This document shows positions 56,861 through 64,000 of a stretch of 64,000 nt of DNA, piece by piece. Under the pieces are notes generated by a model. The model was not told the DNA's origin, ran no database searches, and worked only from the letters and a program-made list of their open reading frames with translations. Positions within the stretch are counted from its first letter, which is position 1; each line of letters starts with the position of its first letter. The stretch comes from Lysobacter enzymogenes (lineage in GTDB: Bacteria > Pseudomonadota > Gammaproteobacteria > Xanthomonadales > Xanthomonadaceae): NCBI RefSeq assembly GCF_900106525.1, contig NZ_FNOG01000002.1, positions 124,001 to 188,000 on the forward strand, in the 5' to 3' direction. Position numbers and translations under genes: made by a program.

Positions 56861-59068
56861 TCACTGGGCGCGTTCGGCGCTGCCCTGTTCTGAGCCGCCC
56901 TGCTCGGATGTGCGCGGCGCGGAATCGCGCTGAACGGAATCGCCCGGCCGCAGCTGCCTGTCGAAGAACGCCTCGGTGGCGCGGTGCACGCGCAGCCAGG
57001 TCGCGTAACGCAGGAAGAAATGGTCCTCGTCGGGAATCACCAGGGATTCCACCGGCACCCGCCGCGCGCGCAGGCGCTCGACCAGATCGATGCTCTGCGA
57101 GAACTTGACCGCGCGGTCGTCGTCGCCGTGCACGAACAGCGCCGGCGAGCGCCAGCCGTCCAGGCGCGACATCGGCGAGGACTGATACGCGAGCTCCAGT
57201 TCGTCCGGCTTGAGCCCCCACAGCCCGCTGTTGTCGCCGCCCTTGGCGCTCTCGCGCCAGTCGTGCACGCCGTGGCGGTCGACGCCGGCGGCGAACAGAT
57301 CGGAGTTGCGCGCCAGCGCGCTGGCGGTGAGGAAACCGCCGTAGGAGCCGCCATAGATGCCGACCCGGCGCGCATCGACATCGCTGCGCGCGGCCAACCA
57401 CGCCTGCGCGGCGAGCACATCCTGATACTCCGAAGCCCCGCGCGGCCCCTGTTTTTCGGCCAGACGGAACTTCTGCCCGTAACCGGTGCCGTCGCGATAG
57501 TTCAGCGCCAGCACCACATAGCCGCGGCTGGCCAGCCATTGGTTGCTGGCGTAGTCGTTGTAGTAGTAGCTGCTGTAGTGCCAGCCCGGCAGCATCTGCC
57601 GGATCGGCCCGCCGTGCACGTAGATCAGCGCCGGGCGCTTGCCCTTGAATGCAGCCGGCGGCTCGAACACGGTCGCGTGCGAGACCACGCCGTCGGCGGC
57701 CTTGAGCGTGATCGGCTTGGGCTGCACCAGCCGCTGCAGCGGGAAACGCTCGGGCAACTGCGCCGGGAAGATCCGCCGCGGTTCGCCGCCGGCGCGCGGC
57801 ATCACCGCAATCGCGGTCGGCCGGCGCGCATCGGCATGACGCAGCGCGATCCATTGGCCGCCGGCCAACGGCAGCGGGTCGGTGGCGATTTCGTTCTTCG
57901 CCGTCAGCAGCGTCTGCGCCTTGCCTTGCGCGTCGACGCTGAACACCTGGCGGTAATCGATCTGCGCGCAGTTGCCGCTGAACACGAACGCGCCGTCCTG
58001 GGCGAGCGCGACGGTCTCGGCCTCGCATTCGCCGCGGCTCAGCGGCGCCGGCGCGCCGCCGTCGGGCGAGAGCGCGTACCAGTGCAGCCAACCGCTTTGT
58101 TCGGAAGCGAAGATCAGGCGGCCGTCGCGGCTCCACCGCAGCGGGTCGGCGCCGTTGAACTGGGCGTAGCCGCCGGCGGTTTCGCTGGAGCGGAAGACCT
58201 TTTTCGCAAGCCCTGTGTCGACGTCGGCAACCCAGATTTCGAAGGGATTGGCTTTGGTCAGGTCGAACGCATCGCCGGGCTTGTTGCCGGCGGTGCGCAG
58301 GAACGCGACGCGGCGGCCGTCGGGCGAGAACGCCGGCGCGGCGTCGTTGTTGAAATCGGCGCCGAGCCAGCGCACCTCGCGCTTGTCCAGGTCGAGCAGG
58401 CCGATGAAGCTGTGGTCGCCGCGGTTGCTGACGAAGGCCAGCGACTTGCCGTCGGGCGAAAACTCCGCCGCGCTGTTGGCGCCGCGGGTCTTGAGCAGCG
58501 CTTCCTTGCACCATCCCGGCGCGGTCGCGCCCGGCAGCGGGTAGCAGCCGACGCTGCGGCCTTGCACGATCAGCGCATCGCCGTTGGGCGCGAACAGCAC
58601 CGAGCGGCCGGCGGCGACGCGCTGCGGCTTGCCGCTGCCGTCGCTGGCGACCACCCACACCGCCTGCTCCTGGCCGTCGGGGTCGCCGTCGGGATTGCTG
58701 TTGTTGCCGGCCGCGTCGGCGCTGCCGCCGCGCACGTAGGCCAACCAGCGGCCGTCGCGGCTGAGTTGCAGGCTGCCGATCAACTGGCCGTCGTCGCGGT
58801 CGTAGCCGCTGAGCCGGCGCGGCGCGAATTCGGGCGCGCGCGCCGCCCACAGGTTGCGCGCGCCGCGCTCGTTGCCGACCCAGGCGATGGTCGGCGCCGC
58901 GGCCGCGGCGGTGAGCTGCTCGGGTTGCGGCGCGCTGAGCAGGTCGGCGATGTCGAGCGCCGGTTGCGCCGCGGCCGTTGCCGACGCGCATGCCGCGGCC
59001 ATCGCGATGACGATCGTCCCGGCGCGCATCGCGCCGCGCCGCGTTCCTTCCGCCCTGCCCTTGCTCAT
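56861..59068 (-). CDS. S9 family prolyl oligopeptidase-type peptidase
   Basis: The product has 735 residues. A signal-peptide-like N-terminus (IVIAMAAACASATAAAQ) suggests export. A beta-propeller follows, with repeated FSPDGKSLAFVSN-type blades. The C-terminal alpha/beta hydrolase has the catalytic Ser in YGGSYGGFL, Asp in VHGDDDRAVKF and His in DEDHFFLRY, the dipeptidyl-peptidase IV/acylaminoacyl-peptidase layout. The start at 59068 is one option; a Met 39 bp downstream also fits the signal peptide. It starts 47 bp after the upstream gor-like stop. Confidence 0.9.
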   Translation of the reverse strand: MSKGRAEGTRRGAMRAGTIVIAMAAACASATAAAQPALDIADLLSAPQPEQLTAAAAAPTIAWVGNERGARNLWAARAPEFAPRRLSGYDRDDGQLIGSLQLSRDGRWLAYVRGGSADAAGNNSNPDGDPDGQEQAVWVVASDGSGKPQRVAAGRSVLFAPNGDALIVQGRSVGCYPLPGATAPGWCKEALLKTRGANSAAEFSPDGKSLAFVSNRGDHSFIGLLDLDKREVRWLGADFNNDAAPAFSPDGRRVAFLRTAGNKPGDAFDLTKANPFEIWVADVDTGLAKKVFRSSETAGGYAQFNGADPLRWSRDGRLIFASEQSGWLHWYALSPDGGAPAPLSRGECEAETVALAQDGAFVFSGNCAQIDYRQVFSVDAQGKAQTLLTAKNEIATDPLPLAGGQWIALRHADARRPTAIAVMPRAGGEPRRIFPAQLPERFPLQRLVQPKPITLKAADGVVSHATVFEPPAAFKGKRPALIYVHGGPIRQMLPGWHYSSYYYNDYASNQWLASRGYVVLALNYRDGTGYGQKFRLAEKQGPRGASEYQDVLAAQAWLAARSDVDARRVGIYGGSYGGFLTASALARNSDLFAAGVDRHGVHDWRESAKGGDNSGLWGLKPDELELAYQSSPMSRLDGWRSPALFVHGDDDRAVKFSQSIDLVERLRARRVPVESLVIPDEDHFFLRYATWLRVHRATEAFFDRQLRPGDSVQRDSAPRTSEQGGSEQGSAERAQ

Positions 59069-59115
59069 CTGCACGCCCCGCCGAATGGGTTGACGACCGA
59101 CCAGGCGCGAGCGCC

Positions 59116-60489
59116 TCAACGCATCAGCACCACTTCCTCGGCGCTGGTCGGATGGATGGCGACCGTATCGCGCAGGTCGTCCAGGGTGATGCCGCGCTTG
59201 AGCGCCACCGCGAAGCCCTGCAGCATCTCGTCAGCGGCGTCGCCGACGAGATGGATGCCGACCACCCGGCGTTCCTGGCCGACGCAGACCAGCTTGAACA
59301 GGCTGCGCTGCGGCGACTCGGCCAGGGCGTACAGCATCGGCCGAAACCCGGCGCGATAGATGTGCAGATTGTCACCATGTCGTTGCCGCGCCTCGTCCTC
59401 GGTCAGGCCGACCTTGCCGATCGGCGGATGCGCGAACACCACGGTGGGGATGTCGTTGCGGTCCAGCGTGGCGCTGGCGCCGGCATAGACGCGGTCCATC
59501 AGCCGGCGCGCGGCGGCGATCGCCACCGGGGTCAGCGGCGGATCGTTGGTCACATCGCCGACCGCGTCGATGCCGTCCACGCTGGTGGCGCTGCGTTCGT
59601 CGATGCGGATGAAGCCGTCGGCGTCCAGCGCCACGCCGGCGCTTTCCAGACCCAGGCCGGCGCTGTTGGGCTTGCGCCCGGTCGCGAACAGCACCTTGTC
59701 GAACGGCTCGCTCAGCGAACCGTCCGCGCCGCGTACGCGCACTTGGGCACCGTCGGCTTCCAGCGCGGCGATGGGGTGGCCGAAATGCAGACGCACGCCG
59801 CTTTGGCGGTAGTCGTCGGCCAGTTGCGCGGTGATCTCGTGGTCGAAGCCTTCCAGCAAACGCTGGCCGCGCGCGAACAGTTCGACCTGGCTGCCCAGCG
59901 CCTGCAGCACGCCGGCCAGTTCCACCGCGATGTAGCCGGCGCCGACCAGGGCCACGCGCTTGGGCGCGGCGGTCCACTGGAAGAAATCGTCGGAGGTGCC
60001 GCCCAGCTCCACGCCGGGAATCGCCGGCTTGACCGCGTGGCCGCCGGTGGCGATGAGGATGCGCGAGGCGCCCATGCGCGCGCCGTTCTCGCATTCCACG
60101 GTGCGCGCGTCGAGCAGGCGCGCGCGCATCGGCGCGACGACGATTCCGGCCTTGTCCAGGCGCTTGCGGTAGCTGTCGTGGATGCCGGCGATATAGCGCT
60201 GGCGATGGACGATGAAAGTCGGCCAGTCCAGCTCGCACGGCTGCGGCGGCGGCGCGTCGACGGCGAAGCCCAGCGACCGCGCCATGCGCAGCTTGGCGCC
60301 GATGTCGGCGGCCAGCCACATCGCCTTCTTCGGCACGCAGCCGACGTTGACACAGGTGCCGCCGAGCAGGCTCGGCTCCAGCAAGGCCACGCGCGCGCCG
60401 TGCTCGGCGGCGCGGAACGCGCCGGCCAGGCCGCCGGAGCCGCCGCCGACGACGATCAGGTCGAACTGTGCTTGCTCGGATTCGCTCAC
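59116..60489 (-). CDS. gorA: glutathione-disulfide reductase-like flavoprotein
   Basis: The product has 457 residues from a GTG start. The FAD-binding DLIVVGGGSGGLAGAFRAAEHGA, redox disulfide GGTCVNVGCVPKKAM, NAD(P) motif VALVGAGYIAVELAGVL and C-terminal HPTSAEE (active-site His) are all intact. It should reduce glutathione disulfide with NADPH. The GTG overlaps the stop of the upstream oxidase gene by 4 bp (GTGA), and no ATG gives the FAD-binding strand, so the GTG start is well supported. Confidence 0.9.
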   Translation of the reverse strand: MSESEQAQFDLIVVGGGSGGLAGAFRAAEHGARVALLEPSLLGGTCVNVGCVPKKAMWLAADIGAKLRMARSLGFAVDAPPPQPCELDWPTFIVHRQRYIAGIHDSYRKRLDKAGIVVAPMRARLLDARTVECENGARMGASRILIATGGHAVKPAIPGVELGGTSDDFFQWTAAPKRVALVGAGYIAVELAGVLQALGSQVELFARGQRLLEGFDHEITAQLADDYRQSGVRLHFGHPIAALEADGAQVRVRGADGSLSEPFDKVLFATGRKPNSAGLGLESAGVALDADGFIRIDERSATSVDGIDAVGDVTNDPPLTPVAIAAARRLMDRVYAGASATLDRNDIPTVVFAHPPIGKVGLTEDEARQRHGDNLHIYRAGFRPMLYALAESPQRSLFKLVCVGQERRVVGIHLVGDAADEMLQGFAVALKRGITLDDLRDTVAIHPTSAEEVVLMR

Positions 60490-61796
60490 GCAAAACGCTC
60501 CGGTCGATAAGGATGCGGGTCGATCGCGGGCGCGCGCCCGCCGATCAGGTCGGCCAACAGCTGGCCGGTGCCGGCGCTCATGCTCACGCCCATCATGCCG
60601 TGGCCGTTGGCGATCCACAGGCGCTGGCGGCCCGGCACGCGGCCGATCAGCGGCACGTCGTCGAAACTCATCGGCCGCCAGCCGTACCAGCGTTCGCGCT
60701 CGACCGGGCCCAGCGGCTGGTGCAGGAACTGCGCGGCGCCGCGCTCCAGCGCGGCCAGCCGGCGCGGGTTGAGGCTTTCGTCGAAACCGGAGAACTCCAT
60801 GGTGCTGCCGAGCCGGTAGCCGCTGTCCCACATGGTCACGCAGACCTTGGGCTCTTTCAGCACCACCGGCCGCCGCGGCAGCAGTTCGGGCCGGTCGTAG
60901 GTGATCGAATAGCCCTTGCCGGGCTGGATCGCACCCTTCAGCGCGGGCAGGCCGATCGCGTCGGCGAGCTTGGGCGACCACGCGCCCAGCGCCACCACCG
61001 CCTCGCGCGCGTGGACCAGGCCGTGGCTGGTATCGAGCACGACGCCGTCGGCGTCTTCGCGCAGATCCTTCAGCGCGCAGTATTCCTGCAGCTCGCCGCC
61101 GCGCTCGCGCACCGCGCGCGCCAGCTCGGCGACGTAGCGGTCCGGGCGCAGCACCGCGTCGTGGGCGAAGCGGATCGCGCCGACCAGGCCGGGCTTGAAC
61201 GCCGGGTCCTGCGCCTCGTAGGCGCCGCCGTCGATCAGCTCGACGCCGACGCCGAATTCGCGCAGCAGGTCCAGTTCGTGCTGGCCGTGGGCGTAGCCGT
61301 CCTCGGAGCGGAACACGTAGTCGACGCCGGAGCTGTCGAACTCGCACACCAACCCATAGCGCGCCACCCACTCCTGCAGACGCTCGCGAGAATCGTTGAG
61401 CAGCGCCGCCTTGGCCACCGCGCTGGCGCGCCAGTCGCGCTCGTTGCAGCGCGCGGCGAAGCGCAGCAGCCAGCCCCACAGCTGCGGGTCGAGCCGGGGT
61501 TGCAGGTACAGCGGCGCGTCCGGGGTCAGAATCCACTTGAGCGCCTGCGCGATCACCCCCGGCGCGGCCAGCGGGGTGGCGTGGCTGGGGGTGATGGTGC
61601 CGCAGTTGCCGTGCGAACTGCCGCCGCCGATGCGGCCGGCATCGATCACCCGCACCCGGCGCCCGTCCTCGATCAGGATCAGCGCGCAGGCCAGGCCGAT
61701 CACGCCGGCGCCGACGATCACCACGTCCTCGCGCCGGCCCGCGACGGGCCCGGCCGACTCCTGCTCAACCTGCACTTCTGCCTGCACTGCGCCCAT
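60486..61796 (-). CDS. dadA: FAD-dependent D-amino-acid dehydrogenase-like oxidoreductase
   Basis: The product has 436 residues. The FAD-binding VVIVGAGVIGLACALILIEDG is followed by GGGSSHGNCGTITPSHATPLA and the C-terminal PLIGRVPGRQRLWIANGHGMMGVSMSAGTGQLLADLI, the DadA/D-hydroxyproline dehydrogenase pattern. It oxidises a D-amino acid or imino acid, delivering electrons to the respiratory chain. The Met at 61796 follows ACGGAGCACC. It overlaps the gor-like gene by 4 bp. The exact substrate is uncertain. Confidence 0.85.
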   Translation of the reverse strand: MGAVQAEVQVEQESAGPVAGRREDVVIVGAGVIGLACALILIEDGRRVRVIDAGRIGGGSSHGNCGTITPSHATPLAAPGVIAQALKWILTPDAPLYLQPRLDPQLWGWLLRFAARCNERDWRASAVAKAALLNDSRERLQEWVARYGLVCEFDSSGVDYVFRSEDGYAHGQHELDLLREFGVGVELIDGGAYEAQDPAFKPGLVGAIRFAHDAVLRPDRYVAELARAVRERGGELQEYCALKDLREDADGVVLDTSHGLVHAREAVVALGAWSPKLADAIGLPALKGAIQPGKGYSITYDRPELLPRRPVVLKEPKVCVTMWDSGYRLGSTMEFSGFDESLNPRRLAALERGAAQFLHQPLGPVERERWYGWRPMSFDDVPLIGRVPGRQRLWIANGHGMMGVSMSAGTGQLLADLIGGRAPAIDPHPYRPERFA

Positions 61797-62381
61797 GGTG
61801 CTCCGTAGCTGGCTTGCGAACCGATCCGCGCGCGGCGCGGCGATGGTCTGCGCCGCCGCGCGCGGCGTGCCCGACATAGTAACGAGCGCGCGCCGATGCA
61901 GTTGCGATGTGGATCGGATACAGGGTTTCGGTGATGCGCATCCGCTCGCGTCGGTGCGCCGCGGTTTGCGTGCGGGGGCCTGCGGCGGCGGCGAATCCGG
62001 CGCGAGGCTTGTCGGTTTCGGGCGTGTCGGCGCCTGCGCGCACGCGGCCGGCGCGGGTTCGGTGCCGCACGCGCGTCTGCAGCCGCAGCGGCGGCGCCTT
62101 CGCAGCACGGGCGCGTTCGCGGACGCCAGGTGACTGGTTCGCGAACGGCCGGATCGGACTCGTCCGAAAGCGGAAACTTTGCAAATTCAATCACATATTC
62201 ACATTCAGAAGATTCTCGTCCGGTCGCTACCGCCGGTTGCGCAACTCCTAACGTGGATCGCGACTCGCCGCGTCGCCGCGCTTTCGCCAGCGCGCCGGCG
62301 CGACGCAGCCGACCGGCGGCGTCCGCGCGCATCGCGCCCGAGCGCCGCCTCTTCACAGCACCTTCCATAGGGGATCGCTCC
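61797..62381. promoter_or_regulatory. divergent promoter region upstream of M4 protease and dadA-like genes
   Basis: This 585-bp gap separates divergent genes. A low-GC patch at 62168-62225 (ACTTTGCAAATTCAATCACATATTCACATTC) stands out and probably holds the protease promoter. It contains two TCACA half-sites 8 bp apart (62191 and 62199), matching half of a CRP/Clp site each, but not a full dyad. No gene was seen in the rest. Confidence 0.45.
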
Positions 62382-64000
62382 ATGCAGTTGAAGACCGCTT
62401 TGCTCAGCACCGCCGTCGTCGCCGCCCTCGCCGGCCTGTGCCTGCATACGGCATCGACCGATACACCGGCCGCACGCGCCGCCGCCCTGCCGGCGGCCGG
62501 CCAGGCCGCGTCGGCCACATCCGCCGCGCCGGCCCTGGCCGCGACCACGGCCGCAGCGCACGCCGGGCACCGGCTGTCGGGCCTGTTCGCCGGCACCGGC
62601 GCGCGTCCGGGCAGCGAACTGGCCGCGGCGTCCGAGTCGCCGGCGCAGGCCGATGCCTCACCCGCGGCGAACCGGGCCCGCGCCCTGCTGCACGGCGCGA
62701 CCGGGCAAGAGCTGCACCGCGTCGCCGCCGACGCCTTCGTCGCCCGCGACGTGATGATCGACCGCGACGGCACCGAGCACGTGCGCATGGAGCGCACCTA
62801 CCAGGGCCTGCCGGTGGTCGGCGGCGATTTCGTCGTGCACAGCCGCAACGGCGAACTCGAGTCGATCAGCCAGGGCGACAACCTGCGCACCTTCGGCCGT
62901 CCCGACATCCAGCCGAAGATCGACGCCGCGCAGGCGCGCGCCACCGCCGCCAGCGCGTTCGACGGCGCCGTCGCCGCGGTCGACAACGCCGGGCTGGTGG
63001 TGTTCGCCCAGGGCACCGCGCCGACTCTGGCCTACCAGATGGAGCTGCGCGGCGATCGCCGCAACGATCAGGCGCCGGGCCACCTCACCTATTACGTGGA
63101 CGCCGGCACCGGCGCGCTGCTGCACACCGAAGACCGGGTCCAGACCGCCGCCGCCAACGGCACCGGCAAGAGCCTGATCTACGGCAACATCGGCATCGTC
63201 ACCGACTCCACCGCCAGCGGCTTCCGCCTGGTCGATCCCAATCGCGGCGGCGGCTCGACCCTCGACGCCAACAACGCCTCGGTCAACAACGTCAGCGGCG
63301 GCTATCCGAACGCGGTGCTGTTCACCGACGCGGACAACGTCTGGGGCAACAACGCCATGTCCGACCGCGCCAGCGCCGCCACCGACGCGCACTACGGCGT
63401 CGCGGTCACCTGGGATTACTTCAAGAACGTGCATGGCCGCAGCGGCATCTTCAACGACGGCAAGGGCGTGCGCAGCGTCGTCCATATCGGCACCAACTAT
63501 GTCAACGCGTTCTGGTACGACAACGGCAGAACGGTCAAGTACATGGGCTACGGCGACGGCGACGGCAACACCTACAACCCGCTCGTCGCCATCGACGTGG
63601 CCGGCCACGAAATGACCCACGGCATCACCGGCGCGACCGCCCGGCTGGGTTACTACAACGTCAAGGACACCGGCGGCATCAACGAAGGCATCTCCGATAT
63701 CTTCGGCACGCTGGTCGAGTTCTACGCCAACAACGCCAGCGATGCGGGCGACTACCTGATCGGTGAGAAGATCTATAAGAGCAATCCCAGCGGAACCAAC
63801 GCGCTGCGCGTGATGTTCAAGCAGGACGCCGACGGCGCCTCCAAGGTGTGCTATCCGTCCGGCGGCTTCGCCACCGGGACCCAGGCCAGGGGGCCCAACG
63901 ATCCGCACCTCACCTCCGGCGTGATCAACCGCGTGTTCTATCTCGCCTCCGAAGGCGCGGTGGTGCCGAGCGGCTTCAACTACACCAAGGCCCAGTTGGT
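62382..64000 (+). CDS. M4 family (thermolysin-like) secreted metalloprotease, 3' end beyond window
   Basis: At least 539 codons are present before the window edge. A signal peptide (MQLKTALLSTAVVAALAGLC) precedes a long Ala-rich and FTP/PepSY-type propeptide (with MERTYQGLPVVGGDFVVHS). The M4 catalytic domain has GHEMTHG (His409, Glu410, His413) and GGINEGISD (Glu435 as third zinc ligand). It should be secreted, self-processed and degrade extracellular protein. The catalytic C-terminal half, any C-terminal prepeptidase domain and the stop lie outside. GGGGATCGCTCC precedes the start. Confidence 0.92.
   Translation, partial: MQLKTALLSTAVVAALAGLCLHTASTDTPAARAAALPAAGQAASATSAAPALAATTAAAHAGHRLSGLFAGTGARPGSELAAASESPAQADASPAANRARALLHGATGQELHRVAADAFVARDVMIDRDGTEHVRMERTYQGLPVVGGDFVVHSRNGELESISQGDNLRTFGRPDIQPKIDAAQARATAASAFDGAVAAVDNAGLVVFAQGTAPTLAYQMELRGDRRNDQAPGHLTYYVDAGTGALLHTEDRVQTAAANGTGKSLIYGNIGIVTDSTASGFRLVDPNRGGGSTLDANNASVNNVSGGYPNAVLFTDADNVWGNNAMSDRASAATDAHYGVAVTWDYFKNVHGRSGIFNDGKGVRSVVHIGTNYVNAFWYDNGRTVKYMGYGDGDGNTYNPLVAIDVAGHEMTHGITGATARLGYYNVKDTGGINEGISDIFGTLVEFYANNASDAGDYLIGEKIYKSNPSGTNALRVMFKQDADGASKVCYPSGGFATGTQARGPNDPHLTSGVINRVFYLASEGAVVPSGFNYTKAQL

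Overview
The window is a high-GC (roughly 70%) chromosomal segment of a gammaproteobacterium in the Xanthomonadaceae, most likely Lysobacter or a close relative. This rests on the gene order, on two proteins ending in a Xanthomonadales-type type IV secretion signal domain (XVIPCD), on several secreted proteases, on a LuxR solo, and on dispersed intergenic hairpin repeats. No rRNA, tRNA, CRISPR array, insertion sequence or prophage was recognised.

Layout. Positions 1-16 kb are mostly accessory: a methyltransferase, an M28 peptidase, a DUF2252 lipoprotein, MipA/OmpV, a LysR regulator divergent from a DJ-1/PfpI plus AhpD-like pair, a lipase-type XVIPCD effector with an ankyrin protein, a Calx-beta/DUF11 secreted protein, an NAD(P)H oxidoreductase, and a second XVIPCD effector preceded by a lipoprotein. 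Positions 16-32 kb hold a conserved housekeeping block read on the minus strand: purA, DUF2065-hflC-hflK, hflX, hfq, miaA, folP, ftsH and rlmE, with yhbY and an Mth938-like gene divergent. A secreted metzincin sits where many relatives carry hisZ. Positions 33.6-46.5 kb hold the nlpD-yqaA-pcm-surE ... truD-ispF-ispD-ftsB-eno-kdsA-pyrG block, interrupted by a LuxR solo, an Smr gene and a small lipoprotein. rpoS does not follow nlpD. Positions 46.7-64 kb are small conserved hypotheticals, a globin divergent from parE, ycaQ-hutG, an S9 peptidase, a gor-dadA overlap, and the 5' part of an M4 (thermolysin-like) protease cut by the window edge.

The strongest unexplained signal is the 1.16 kb gap between folP and miaA (25720-26875). 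It holds five direct copies of an exactly 102-bp element. Every copy opens with an inverted pair of DnaA-box-like nonamers (TCCACA...TGTGGACAA), contains a hairpin at the same place with differing stem sequences, and in four copies ends in a T-run plus TTGTCCAG that could pair back to the right-hand box. It could be a DnaA-titrating or replication-control locus, or an array of repeated structured RNAs. The sequence alone cannot decide.

The second theme is interbacterial competition. Two candidate type IV effectors lie within 7 kb, each beside a plausible immunity gene (ankyrin protein; lipoprotein), with no secretion apparatus in the window. Together with the proteases this fits a predatory or antagonistic soil bacterium.
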